Source of the DNA: Pseudomonadota bacterium
GTDB lineage: Bacteria > Pseudomonadota > Gammaproteobacteria > Steroidobacterales > Steroidobacteraceae
DNA: 64,000 nucleotides
Assembly: GCA_021792555.1 (NCBI GenBank)
Contig: JAJYUL010000005.1
Location: 79,797 to 143,796, forward strand
Direction of reading: 5' to 3'
The notes under the pieces were generated by a model. The model made no database searches and was not told the origin of the DNA. It saw only the letters and a list, made by a program, of their open reading frames with translations. A program made the position numbers and the translations under genes. Of this stretch, positions 9,336 through 18,175 are shown piece after piece. Numbering within the stretch: the first letter of the stretch is position 1; each line of letters starts with the position of its first letter.

Positions 9336-9781
9336 GGCCCGGCGAGCCCCGCGGCCGGCTGGAAGGCGCGGCTGCGGGCGACGAAGGCATCGACGAGCGA
9401 GCCGACCGTCTCGGCGAAGATGCGCTCGAAGAGCACCGCCGAGAGCGTGCTCTTGAACTGGAAGCGCAGCACGAGCTCGACCAGCGTGCCCTCGCCGGCC
9501 GGCGCGAGCCGCCACTCGCCCTCGAGCGCGGTGAACGGCCCGTCCACCAGGCGCATGTGCACGCGCCGGTCGGGCTCGAGTGTATTGCGGGTCGTGAACT
9601 GCCCGTTGAACGGTCCGCGCCGCACGCCGATGGTGGCGACGATCTCGCTGTCACTGCGCGAGAGCACCCGCGCATGGGTGCACCAGGGCAGAAACTGCGG
9701 ATAGCTGTCGATGTCGTTGATCAGCGCGAACAGGCGGTTCGGCGGCAGACTGACGAGCGCCGAGCGCTTAACCTCTCGCAT
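9332..9781 (-). CDS. ratA: RatA / COQ10-type START-domain protein
   Basis: Member of the SRPBCC/START family. E. coli RatA has been reported to block 70S ribosome association, and eukaryotic COQ10 homologues bind ubiquinone. From the ATG at 9781 it is 149 aa. The signature region is [31 protein letters not shown] near residues 30-40, and the C-terminal helix with [20 protein letters not shown]. It is coupled to rnfH and divergent from smpB, the standard ratA/smpB arrangement. Confidence 0.93.
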   Translation of the reverse strand: MREVKRSALVSLPPNRLFALINDIDSYPQFLPWCTHARVLSRSDSEIVATIGVRRGPFNGQFTTRNTLEPDRRVHMRLVDGPFTALEGEWRLAPAGEGTLVELVLRFQFKSTLSAVLFERIFAETVGSLVDAFVARSRAFQPAAGLAGP

Positions 9782-9891
9782 GCGCGCTATTGTCCCAGGA
9801 TCCGGCCCGCACCGACAAGGGCGCGCGCGCAAATCCGCTTCGCGCACCGCCCGCACGCTACAATGCGCGCCCCGACCGACCCGTACCGCCG

Positions 9892-10365
9892 ATGTCCCCC
9901 AAGGCCGACCCCTCTTCCTCCCGGCTGATCGCCGAGAACCGCAAGGCGCGCTTCGATTACTTCATCGAGCAGCGCTACGAGGCGGGTCTCGCCCTCGAGG
10001 GCTGGGAGGTCAAATCGCTGCGCGCCGGCCGGGCGCAGCTGGCCGAGGCGTACGTGTACCTGCGCAACGGGGAGGCGTTCCTCTTCGGCGCGCACCTGTC
10101 CCCGCTGCCCTCGACCTCGAGCCACGTCATCGCCGACCCGGTGCGCACGCGCAAGCTGCTGCTCAATCGCAGCGAGCTCAACGGCCTGATCGGGGCGGTC
10201 GAGCGGCGCGGCTACACGCTGGTGCCGCTCGAGCTGTACTGGAAGCACGGCCGCGCCAAGCTCGCCGTTGGACTCGCCAAGGGCAAGAAGCAGCACGACA
10301 AGCGCGCGACCGAGAAGGAGCGCGACTGGCAGCGCGACAAGGCGCGCCTGCTGCGCAGAGGATAA
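9892..10365 (+). CDS. smpB: SsrA-binding protein SmpB
   Basis: Binds tmRNA and brings it to stalled ribosomes for trans-translation. From the ATG at 9892 it is 157 aa. Family motifs are [55 protein letters not shown] (in parts) and the basic C-terminal tail [15 protein letters not shown]. The partner RNA gene ssrA lies 1 kb downstream in the same orientation. Confidence 0.96.
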   Translation: MSPKADPSSSRLIAENRKARFDYFIEQRYEAGLALEGWEVKSLRAGRAQLAEAYVYLRNGEAFLFGAHLSPLPSTSSHVIADPVRTRKLLLNRSELNGLIGAVERRGYTLVPLELYWKHGRAKLAVGLAKGKKQHDKRATEKERDWQRDKARLLRRG

Positions 10366-10398
10366 GCGCCCCCAGGGCCGCACCGCCCGGGCGTGCGC

Positions 10399-11211
10399 TC
10401 AGGGCAGGTTCAGGCCCTGCAGCAGCGGGGGAGTCGGGGCGGTCGCGGAGATCTTCGCCGTGTGGAAGTCGTAGACCAGATTCACCGTCATCACCGTGTC
10501 GGTGTGGCGCACCTTGCCGGGCGGCGGATTGGTGTTGTTCCTCACCTGCACGCCGACCGACAGCGCGAGGCTCTTGCGCATCTGGACCTGCAGGGAGAGG
10601 TTGTCGGCGCTCATGGTGTCGCTCGAGCCGGACTCCACCAGCAGCGTATTGAGCAGCTTCGCGTCGTGGCTCAGCCGGTGCTGGAACTGCGCGCCGGCGT
10701 GCAGCACCGCATCGTCCACCGCGGCGAGCCGCGTACGCGAGATCACCGCCCCGAGGCCGTTCTGCGCCAGCTGCTCCGGCAGCTCGCGCCGCACGCCCGC
10801 GCCGAGCTCGGCGGTGAACTTGTCCGTCCTGGAATGCACGAACACACGTCCGATGCCGCTCGCGGCGCTCGCCTGGTAGGCAAAGCCGCTGAAGAGGTTG
10901 CGGTCGAAAAGCACCCCGCCGAACCAGAACGTGCGCTCACTCAGGGCCAGATCGGCGCGCAGATGCGCGTTCGTGTCCTGCTGGGTGGTCAGGCCGTTGG
11001 TGCTGGCATAGAGGCCCGCCAGAGCCGCGCTGTAGGTCCAGCGGCCCAGCTCGCGCGCCACGGCGAGCTTCAGATCCCCGCTATTGGTATTGGCATTGCC
11101 GCGCGCCATGACGATGCCGAGCTCCCCGTGGGTCGCCCAGGCGGAGGCGGCATGCGCACTGCCGCCGACCAGAACCGCGGCCCACAACGCCGTGCGGCTG
11201 CTCACTCGCAT
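10399..11211 (-). CDS. DUF481 (YdiY-like) outer membrane protein
   Basis: The 270-aa protein from the ATG at 11211 starts with a Sec signal peptide (MRVSSRTALWAAVLVGGSAHAA). It then shows alternating beta-strand patterns: WATHGELGIVMARGNANTNS, the DUF481 hallmark, then ELGRWTYSAALAGLYAST, and it ends in a typical strand, TVMTVNLVYDFH. The function of the family is unclear; E. coli YdiY was described as acid- or salt-inducible. It sits between smpB (convergent) and ssrA (divergent). Confidence 0.82.
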   Translation of the reverse strand: MRVSSRTALWAAVLVGGSAHAASAWATHGELGIVMARGNANTNSGDLKLAVARELGRWTYSAALAGLYASTNGLTTQQDTNAHLRADLALSERTFWFGGVLFDRNLFSGFAYQASAASGIGRVFVHSRTDKFTAELGAGVRRELPEQLAQNGLGAVISRTRLAAVDDAVLHAGAQFQHRLSHDAKLLNTLLVESGSSDTMSADNLSLQVQMRKSLALSVGVQVRNNTNPPPGKVRHTDTVMTVNLVYDFHTAKISATAPTPPLLQGLNLP

Positions 11212-11383
11212 CGATCGAACCTCGACTGCGCCGCCTCTGCCCGAGGCCTGCGAGGGGGAGCAAATTACACAAACCGGCAAAGGAATGGAATCGTTTCCAC
11301 TTCTCGTCCCGACCCGCTCCGGGCGCACCGCGCGGCAACGTGCACGCGGCGGCGCCCTCGGGTATGCTTGGTGCCTCTCTTCT

Positions 11384-11736
11384 GGGGGCGACCGGTTTCG
11401 ACGCGGGTTGCGAACCTTCAGAGGCGTACCGAGGCGCAGTGCCCTCGTAAATCACGCTGCAAAACCATAGTTGCCAACGACGACAACTTCGCTCTCGCCG
11501 CCTAATCGCGGCTGACCTTCGACCGGTCCGTGCCTGTGCGGCCGACTCGGGGGACGCGTTCACAGGCTCGCGATCCGGCGTGCGACGGGCCGGGTCGTTA
11601 AGAGTCACCGTCCGCTGGCGCTTCGTCTTCCCTGCCCCTCGGGTAGCGCGGCGCGAGAACCAAAGAGCGGGCTACGTACGTAGAGCCTGAAGTCTAGTGC
11701 TTGCGGACGGGGGTTCGATTCCCCCCGCCTCCACCA
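11384..11736 (+). ncRNA. ssrA: Transfer-messenger RNA (tmRNA)
   Basis: The 5' end GGGGGCG pairs with CGCCTCC before the encoded 3' ACCA (one G-U), forming the tRNA-like acceptor stem. The 3' part contains the T-arm GGTTCGATTCC. The 5' part has the conserved ACCGGTTTCGACG. The mRNA-like part lies at 11473-11505. The total is 353 nt, a normal one-piece tmRNA. It lies close to smpB. An upstream TATGCT at 11363 could be a -10 box. Confidence 0.96.
11473..11505 (+). other. tmRNA proteolysis-tag reading frame
   Basis: After TAGTT the resume codon GCC opens a short frame encoding ANDDNFALAA and a TAA stop. This is the degradation tag added to stalled polypeptides. The LAA end is the ClpXP/ClpAP recognition element. 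By homology to the E. coli tag (ANDENYALAA), the resume codon is the GCC at 11473-11475. Confidence 0.92.
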
Positions 11737-11757
11737 CATCCATCATCGGGCAGCAGC

Positions 11758-11777
11758 TCCCGGCCGCACGGCCGGGA
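11758..11777 (+). terminator. Hairpin just downstream of tmRNA
   Basis: TCCCGGC and GCCGGGA form a GC-rich stem 22 nt after the mature tmRNA end. It has no clear T-run. It is probably a terminator or processing structure for ssrA. The rest of 11737-12052 contains no gene I can support. Confidence 0.4.
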
Positions 11778-12008
11778 CCGGCCGCCGGCAGCTCGCCTGC
11801 GCGGCGGCGCGAGCGCCAACACCGAAGCCCGAGCCGGCGCTGCACGCCGCCCTGCTCGACACGAATCGCCGCACGAGCGCGCGTGCCTGCGCAGCCGGCT
11901 CCGGCACGACACTGCAACGCTGGCGCGATGTGTGGGCGCGATGTTTCTCCGCGACGACAAAATGCGCTAAGCTTCAATCCGATCAGCGTGTTAGATGGAG
12001 TACGGGAC

Positions 12009-12028
12009 CTGTCGCCAGACGGCGACAG
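12009..12028 (+). promoter_or_regulatory. Hairpin in the opgG leader
   Basis: CTGTCGCC-AGAC-GGCGACAG is a perfect 8-bp stem with a 4-nt loop, ending 25 nt upstream of the chosen opgG ATG. It could affect translation of the glucan operon. The role is inferred only from position. Confidence 0.3.
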
Positions 12029-12052
12029 CGGGCCGGTGTTATACCGCGAGCC

Positions 12053-13666
12053 ATGCACACAACGAAAGCCGCGGCAACGACGTTGGGGCCCAGCGAGAAA
12101 TTGGTGTCAAGCAAGAGTCGAATCACTCTCACCGCGTTCCTAACGCTCACGTCCCTCGCCTGCGCCCTCGCCCGGGCCGCGACGCCTGCGACCCAAGCGC
12201 CCGCCCCGGCGCAGCGTTTCACGTTCGCCGACGTCGAGCGCCTCGCCGCGCTGCGCGCCCGCGAGCCCTATCGGTCCGGCTCGAGTCCCCTGCCCGGGGT
12301 GCTGCGGCGGCTCAGCTACGCGCAGTACCATCAGATCCACTTCCGTGCGGCCGATGCGCTCTGGCGCGGCCGCTCGATGTTCGAGGTCGAGTTCTATCAC
12401 CGCGGCTTCGCCTTCACGCGCCAGGTGAAGATCTACACGGTGTCGGCCTCGGGCGTGCGCGCGGTCGGTTACCGGCAATCGATGTTTGAATTCCCGGGCG
12501 CGCTCGCGCGGCTGCGCTTCGGCGCGGACCTCGGCTTTGCCGGCCTGAAGGTGCGCTACCCGCTCGACTCCCCGCAGCACCACCGCACCGTCCTCGCCTT
12601 TCTCGGCGCCTCCTACTTCCGCGTGCTCGGCCGCAACCAGGACGAAGGCATCACCGCGCGGGGCCTGGCGATCGACACCGCCACGACCGGCGGGGAGGAG
12701 ATCCCCTACTTCACGCGCTTCTGGCTGGTCGAGCCGCCGCCGCGCGCGCTCACCATGACGGTCTACGCGCTGCTCGAGAGCCCGAGCGTCACCGGCGCGT
12801 ACCGCTTCGTGGTGCGTCCCGGCGCCATCACCCAGGTGACGGTGAGCGCGGTGCTCTACCCGCGCCGGCGCATCGCCAAGCTCGGCATTGCTCCGCTCAC
12901 CTCGATGTTTCTCTACGGGGTGAACTCCGCCCGGGGGCGCTTTGAGAACTGGCGGCCGCAGGTGCACGATAGCGACGGGCTGATGATGCACACCGGCGGC
13001 GGGGAGTGGCTGTGGCGCCCGCTGCAAAATCCGCTGCGCCTGCAGGTCAACCGCTTCATGGACGACAATCCGCGCGGCTTCGGGCTCATCCAGCGCGACC
13101 GGCGCTTCGCCGATTACGAGGATCCCGAGGCGCGTTACGAGCGGCGGCCGAGCTACTGGGTCGAGCCGCTCGGCCAGTGGGGCCGCGGCGGCGTCGAGCT
13201 GGTCGAGATCCCGAGCCGCGAGGACATCGACTACAACATCGACGCCTACTGGGTGCCGAGCGCCCCGGTGCGCGCCGGCCAGCCGCTCGCCTTCTCCTAC
13301 GTGCTCTCCGCCTACCTGCACTCCGGGGAGCGCTGGCCGCCGGGTGGCAAGGTGGTGGCGACGCGCATCGCGCCGGTGGTGCGGGACGGGCGCCGGGTGA
13401 GCGGGCTGCGCCACGTGCTGCTCGACTTCGAGGGCGGCGACCTCACCGGACTGCGCGCCAGCCAGCCGGTGCGCGCCGTGGTGAGCGCCCTCGGCGCGCG
13501 CATCTGGCACGTCGCGACGCAGCGCCTGCCGGAGAACGGACACTGGCGGGTGCGCTTCACGCTGCAGCCGACGGGCGGGCGCCCGGTCGACATGCGCTGC
13601 TACCTCGAGCTCTACGGCGCGCCGCTCAGCGAGACCTGGACCTATCAGTGGACGCCGGGTTCGTGA
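12053..13666 (+). CDS. opgG: Glucan biosynthesis protein G (periplasmic, Sec-exported)
   Basis: Periplasmic protein needed for osmoregulated periplasmic glucan (OPG/MDO) synthesis, probably adding or shaping branches on the backbone made by OpgH. From the ATG at 12053 it is 537 aa. A hydrophobic signal segment (LTAFLTLTSLACALARA) is followed by the two-domain MdoG fold, with FTFADVERLA, YHQIHFRAADALW, the aromatic-rich HDSDGLMMHTGGGEWLWRPL and DDNPRGFGLIQRD. No strong ribosome site precedes the ATG; GTG at 12104 starts directly before the signal peptide and is a real alternative. The stop overlaps the opgH GTG. Confidence 0.93.
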   Translation: MHTTKAAATTLGPSEKLVSSKSRITLTAFLTLTSLACALARAATPATQAPAPAQRFTFADVERLAALRAREPYRSGSSPLPGVLRRLSYAQYHQIHFRAADALWRGRSMFEVEFYHRGFAFTRQVKIYTVSASGVRAVGYRQSMFEFPGALARLRFGADLGFAGLKVRYPLDSPQHHRTVLAFLGASYFRVLGRNQDEGITARGLAIDTATTGGEEIPYFTRFWLVEPPPRALTMTVYALLESPSVTGAYRFVVRPGAITQVTVSAVLYPRRRIAKLGIAPLTSMFLYGVNSARGRFENWRPQVHDSDGLMMHTGGGEWLWRPLQNPLRLQVNRFMDDNPRGFGLIQRDRRFADYEDPEARYERRPSYWVEPLGQWGRGGVELVEIPSREDIDYNIDAYWVPSAPVRAGQPLAFSYVLSAYLHSGERWPPGGKVVATRIAPVVRDGRRVSGLRHVLLDFEGGDLTGLRASQPVRAVVSALGARIWHVATQRLPENGHWRVRFTLQPTGGRPVDMRCYLELYGAPLSETWTYQWTPGS

Positions 13667-15645
13667 ACCGCCGCACCGACTGGCTGGCTCAGCTCGCCCG
13701 CCGGCGGCGCACGGTGTTCTTCGGGCTGACGCTCCTCACGGCGGCGGCGGCCACCACCATGATGTGGGACATCCTTGCCGCCAACGGCCTGAACAATCTC
13801 GATCGCGCCGGGCTCGTCCTCTTCTTCGTCCTGTTTCTGTGGCTGGCGAGCTCCTTCTGGACCGCCGTGGCGGGGTTCATCGTCCGCTGGCGCGGCTCGG
13901 ACACGGCGCAGCTCGCCGAGCGCTGGCGCGCCGCTGCGCCGCTGCGCGGGCGCACCGCCGTGATCATGCCCATCTACAACGAGGACACCACGCGGGTGGC
14001 GGCCGGCCTGGAGGTGATCTGGTCCTCGATCGCCAAGCTCCCCGAGCAGGCCGCGTTCGACCTGTTCATTCTCTCCGACACCCGCAAGCGCGAGATCGGC
14101 CTCGCCGAGGAGGCGGCGTGGCGCGAGCTCGTCACGCGGCACAACGCGCGCGGCCGCATCTTCTACCGGCGCCGACCGGAGAACATCGCGCGCAAGGCCG
14201 GCAACATCGCCGACTTCGTCAACAACTGGGGCGGCGCCTACGACTACGCCATCGTGCTCGACGCCGACAGCATCATGTCGGGCGAGACCATGCTCGAGCT
14301 CGCGCAGCTGATGGACGCCCATCCGCGCGCCGGCATCATCCAGGCGCTGCCGCTGCCGGCGGGCCGCGACACTTTGTTTGCGCGCATCATCCAGTTCGCC
14401 GCGCGCCTGAGCAGCCCGATGCTCGCGAGCGGACTGGCCTACTGGCAGCTCGGCGACAGCAACTACTGGGGCCACAACGCCATCCTGCGCCTGAAGGCAT
14501 TCGCGGCCTACTGCGCCCTGCCACGCCTGCCCGGCGCGGCACCGCTCGGCGGGGAGATCCTCAGCCACGATTTCGTCGAAGCGGCGTTCATGCGCCGCGC
14601 GGGCTGCGAGGTCTGGCTGCTGCCGATCGAGCGGGGCAGCTGGGAGGAGATTCCCTCCAACGTCATCGACTACGCGGCGCGCGACCGGCGCTGGGCGCAG
14701 GGCAACATCCAGCACCTCGGCCTGCTGCGTGCGCGCGGGCTGTACTGGCTGAGCCGGGTGCATCTGATCGGCGGGGTGCTCTCGTATCTGGCCTCGCCGC
14801 TGTGGCTGGCGATGCTGGCGCTGAGCTCCACCGTCGTCATCCTGCAGGCCGTGCACGGCCATCAGTATTTCCTTCCGGGCCACCACGGGCTGTTTCCGAA
14901 CTGGCCGCACTACCGCGACGGGGAGATCGCCGCGCTGCTGTCGCTCACCGCCGTGGCGCTGTTCGGGCCGAAGGTGCTCGCCGCGCTGCTCGCGATCCGC
15001 GACCCGGCGCTGCGGCGCGGCTTCGGCGGCACCTCGCGCATCGGATTGAGTCTGCTGCTCGAGCAGCTCTTCAGCATTCTGCTCGCGCCCGCGATGATGC
15101 TGTTTCACACCGCCTTCGTGGTGAGCACTCTGGCGGGCAAGCCGGTCGTCTGGCACGCGCAGGAGCGCGGCGATCGCGGCATCGGCCTCGCCGAGGCGCT
15201 GCGCCGGCACGCCGGACACGTGCTGATCGGCCTCACCTGGGGCGCGCTCATCCTGAAGTTCGCTCCGCACTACATCGGCTGGCTGCTGCCGGTGCTCATC
15301 GGCATGGTGCTCGCCGTGCCGCTCACCATGCTCACCAGCCGCGTCGCGCCGGCCGCGTGGCTGCGCCGGCACCGGCTGCTCCTGACACCGGAGGAGAGCG
15401 CGCCGCCGGCGGAACTCGCCGCGCTCAGCGAATGTCTGACTCACCCGCCGGCCGCCACCGGCAGCCGCTCCGGCCCGCTCAGCGAGGCAGCCGCGGCCCA
15501 CGAGCTGCTGCGCGATCTGGAGGACCGCGTGCCGCCGCACGCGCCGCTGCCGATGAAGCCGCCGGTGCTGAGCTATGCACTGACCCTGCGCGGTGCGCTG
15601 CACGCGCTTACGCGGCGCAAGCGCACACAATGGCGAAAGAGCTGA
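13663..15645 (+). CDS. opgH: Glucan beta-glucosyltransferase OpgH
   Basis: Inner membrane family-2 glycosyltransferase that polymerises and exports the beta-glucan backbone of OPGs from UDP-glucose. It is 660 aa from the GTG at 13663, which overlaps the opgG stop (GTGA). Two N-terminal membrane segments precede the catalytic domain, with IMPIYNED, the DADSIMSG metal site, EAAFMRRAGCEVWLLP and the RDRRWAQGN Q/RxxRW-type motif. Several C-terminal membrane segments follow. It is shorter than E. coli OpgH (847 aa), mainly at the N-terminus. Confidence 0.94.
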   Translation: MNRRTDWLAQLARRRRTVFFGLTLLTAAAATTMMWDILAANGLNNLDRAGLVLFFVLFLWLASSFWTAVAGFIVRWRGSDTAQLAERWRAAAPLRGRTAVIMPIYNEDTTRVAAGLEVIWSSIAKLPEQAAFDLFILSDTRKREIGLAEEAAWRELVTRHNARGRIFYRRRPENIARKAGNIADFVNNWGGAYDYAIVLDADSIMSGETMLELAQLMDAHPRAGIIQALPLPAGRDTLFARIIQFAARLSSPMLASGLAYWQLGDSNYWGHNAILRLKAFAAYCALPRLPGAAPLGGEILSHDFVEAAFMRRAGCEVWLLPIERGSWEEIPSNVIDYAARDRRWAQGNIQHLGLLRARGLYWLSRVHLIGGVLSYLASPLWLAMLALSSTVVILQAVHGHQYFLPGHHGLFPNWPHYRDGEIAALLSLTAVALFGPKVLAALLAIRDPALRRGFGGTSRIGLSLLLEQLFSILLAPAMMLFHTAFVVSTLAGKPVVWHAQERGDRGIGLAEALRRHAGHVLIGLTWGALILKFAPHYIGWLLPVLIGMVLAVPLTMLTSRVAPAAWLRRHRLLLTPEESAPPAELAALSECLTHPPAATGSRSGPLSEAAAAHELLRDLEDRVPPHAPLPMKPPVLSYALTLRGALHALTRRKRTQWRKS

Positions 15646-15655
15646 GGATACTCTG

Positions 15656-17266
15656 ATGCATCGACGCGGATTTCTGCGCGGTGGTGCGGCAAGTCTCGCC
15701 GCGATCGCCCCCTGGCCCCTGGAGTTCAAGCACAAGCGCCGGCCGCACGGAGCGCCGAAGGGCATCACGCACTTCGGGGCGCCCCGGCCGTTTTCCTTCG
15801 GCTGGCTGAAATCGCTCGCGCACTCGATGTCCCTCACGCTCTACAACGAGCCGGTCGCGCCCCTGCCGCCGGCGATCCGCAAGCTCTCGTGGAGCCAGTG
15901 GGAGTCGATCACCTACCGCCCCGAGCGCACGCTGTGGTACGAGGATGACCTGTTCTTCCGCATCCGCTTCGATCACCTGGGCTTCACCATGACCCGCCCG
16001 GTGCGCATGTACGCGCTCGATCAGGGCATCGCGCGACGGATTCTGTTCGACCCGAAGCTGTTCGATTACAGCCGCTCGGGACTGAAGCCCGCCGAGATCC
16101 CGGCGCACCTCGGCTTCTCCGGCTTCAACGTGCTGTTCCACACCAACTGGCAGGACGACCGGGTGGTGTTCCAGGGCGCCTCGTACTTCCGCGCCGTCGA
16201 CGGCACCGGACAGTACGGCATGTCGCAGCGGGGCCTGGCGATCGACACCGGCATGCCGCAGCCGGAGGAATTCCCCGACTTCGTCGCCTTCTACCTGGAG
16301 AAGCCCGCGCCCGAATCGACGCTGCTCACCGTTTACGCACTGCTCGATTCCCCGAGCGTCTCGGGCGCGTACCGCTTCATCATCGACGTGGCGAGCACGC
16401 TCGTGATGGATGTGGACTTCACGCTCTACCCGCGCCGGCAGATCACGCGCCTCGGCATCGCCCCCGGCACCAGCATGTACCTGGTGGGCGAGAACGATCA
16501 CCGCATGGCCGATGACTGGCGGCCGCAGATCCACGACTCCGACGGCCTGCAGATGCACACCGGCGTCGGGGAGTGGATCTGGCGCCCGCTCACCAACCCG
16601 AGCGTGCTGCGGGTCAACTCCTACCTCGACGACAATCCGCGCGGCTTCGGGCTGATGCAGCGCGACCACAAGTTCTCCGACTACCAGGACGACGGCGCCT
16701 GGTACAACCGGCGGCCGAGCTGCTGGGTCGCGCCGAAGGGCGCCTGGGGCAAGGGCGCGGTCATGCTGGTGGAGATCCCCACCATCGATGAGACGATGGA
16801 CAACATCGTGGCGTTCTGGAACCCGGCCGAGGAGATCGTGCCCGGCCGCGAGTACGTCTACGGTTACCGGCTCTACTGGTGCAGCAAGAACCCGTTCAAC
16901 TCCCATCTGGCGCACGTCGAGGCCACGCGCGACGGCATCGGCGGGGTCGTCGGCCAGAAGCGCACCGAGTTCTCCTGGCGGTTCGTGGTCGATTTCATCG
17001 GCGGGGACCTGCCGATGCTCGCCCCCGGCGACAAGGTGATGGCCGTGGTGAGCACCTCGCGCGGCAAGGTGCAGCTGGTCTCGGCACGGCCGCTGCTGCC
17101 GATCAAGGGCTGGCGCGCCATGTTCGATCTGGTGCCCGATGAGGCCGGAGAGCCGATCAACCTCAGGCTGTATCTGTCGCTCGGCGGCCAGGCGCTCACC
17201 GAGACCTGGATGTATCAGTACACGCCGCCGCCGCTTGACGTGCAGCGCCAGTACATCGAGGCCTGA
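15656..17266 (+). CDS. opgD: Glucan biosynthesis protein D (Tat-exported OpgG paralogue)
   Basis: Second MdoG-family protein, 536 aa. It starts MHRRGFLRGGAASLAA, a twin-arginine signal (RRGFLRGG), unlike the Sec signal of the opgG product. The core closely parallels its paralogue: RGLAIDTGMPQPEEFP, ALLDSPSVSGAYRF, DSDGLQMHTGVGEW, DDNPRGFGLMQRDHKF. In E. coli OpgD controls OPG structure. It starts 10 bp after opgH, so the operon is opgG-opgH-opgD. The name rests on the Tat signal; homology alone cannot separate D from G. Confidence 0.85.
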   Translation: MHRRGFLRGGAASLAAIAPWPLEFKHKRRPHGAPKGITHFGAPRPFSFGWLKSLAHSMSLTLYNEPVAPLPPAIRKLSWSQWESITYRPERTLWYEDDLFFRIRFDHLGFTMTRPVRMYALDQGIARRILFDPKLFDYSRSGLKPAEIPAHLGFSGFNVLFHTNWQDDRVVFQGASYFRAVDGTGQYGMSQRGLAIDTGMPQPEEFPDFVAFYLEKPAPESTLLTVYALLDSPSVSGAYRFIIDVASTLVMDVDFTLYPRRQITRLGIAPGTSMYLVGENDHRMADDWRPQIHDSDGLQMHTGVGEWIWRPLTNPSVLRVNSYLDDNPRGFGLMQRDHKFSDYQDDGAWYNRRPSCWVAPKGAWGKGAVMLVEIPTIDETMDNIVAFWNPAEEIVPGREYVYGYRLYWCSKNPFNSHLAHVEATRDGIGGVVGQKRTEFSWRFVVDFIGGDLPMLAPGDKVMAVVSTSRGKVQLVSARPLLPIKGWRAMFDLVPDEAGEPINLRLYLSLGGQALTETWMYQYTPPPLDVQRQYIEA

Positions 17267-17279
17267 GCGCGCCCGCCCC

Positions 17280-18020
17280 TCAGCGCAGCGCCCAGTACAG
17301 CGCCGCGCCGATCAGCGCCGCGGCGGCCGCATAGAGCGCGACGGTCAGGTAGCAGCCGCGGATCAGACCGCGGATGGTCTGTTTGATCGCCTGGCGGTCG
17401 TTGAGGTTGGGAAACGCCTCGGAGGGCTGCGGCACGCCGAGGAACCGGCACAGCGGGCCCCAGCCGTCGGTGACCCGAAAGACGAGCAGCCGCTCGGGGG
17501 GAACCGCGGCCTTCACCTCCTCGATGTACTCCTCGTAGCGTCGCACCGCCTTCGCCCGCTCGCGCATCACGCCCTTCAGCGCGCGGCCCCACACCAGCTT
17601 GCGCGACATGTCGCCGAACTTGTGCGCAAAGGGCGTCAGCCACTCGAGAACCTTGAACTGCCAGAGCGTCTCGGTGAAATAGATCGTGTCGACCGTACTG
17701 TCGTACCAGGCCTCAGCGCCGCGCGGATGCAGCGTCAGCAGCACTTTGGCATCCGGGTATTGCGCGAGCAGTTCCCGCCACACGCAGCAGCCCGGATTGT
17801 CGACCGTGGCGGCGTAGTTGCCGAACACCCTGTCCCACTCGTGGCGCGTGCCGGGCGGGGAGTTGGCCACCTTGCGCCAGAAGTCCAGATGTCCCTTGTT
17901 GGCTCTGTTGTGGATCACCTCCCGCATGTGATAGCACGGCAGCCCGAGCCGGTTGAGCGCAACGTAGGTCGACCAGGTGCCGGTGCGGCCGAATCCGGCG
18001 CCGATGACCTTCAGCCCCAT
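17280..18020 (-). CDS. Sulfotransferase family protein with C-terminal membrane helix
   Basis: The 246-aa protein from the ATG at 18020 begins MGLKVIGAGFGRTGTWSTY, a P-loop-like 5'-PSB motif of the Sulfotransfer_4 type. LLTLHPRGAEAWYDSTVDTI matches the 3'-phosphate (PSB) region. It ends in one hydrophobic helix (VALYAAAAALIGAALYWAL), suggesting membrane anchoring with the catalytic part in the cytoplasm. It is expected to transfer sulfate from PAPS; the acceptor is unknown. It is convergent with the glucan operon. Confidence 0.8.
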   Translation of the reverse strand: MGLKVIGAGFGRTGTWSTYVALNRLGLPCYHMREVIHNRANKGHLDFWRKVANSPPGTRHEWDRVFGNYAATVDNPGCCVWRELLAQYPDAKVLLTLHPRGAEAWYDSTVDTIYFTETLWQFKVLEWLTPFAHKFGDMSRKLVWGRALKGVMRERAKAVRRYEEYIEEVKAAVPPERLLVFRVTDGWGPLCRFLGVPQPSEAFPNLNDRQAIKQTIRGLIRGCYLTVALYAAAAALIGAALYWALR

Positions 18021-18175
18021 GGGATGCCCCTTCGAGCGTGAGAGGGAGAGAGCCGCTGAGCGGATCGGCGTCGATCTTGCGTTGCGCACGCGTCAATTGC
18101 AATCGCGCGGCGCGTGTCCGCCGCCCGCGCAGTCGCGTAAGATGCGCCCCTTGCACGGGCGGAGCCGGACGACGC

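Noticed and set aside
11384..11736. tmRNA as the attachment site of an island
   Set aside because: No duplicate of its 3' end was seen in the window, and the downstream genes (opgGHD) are core-like.
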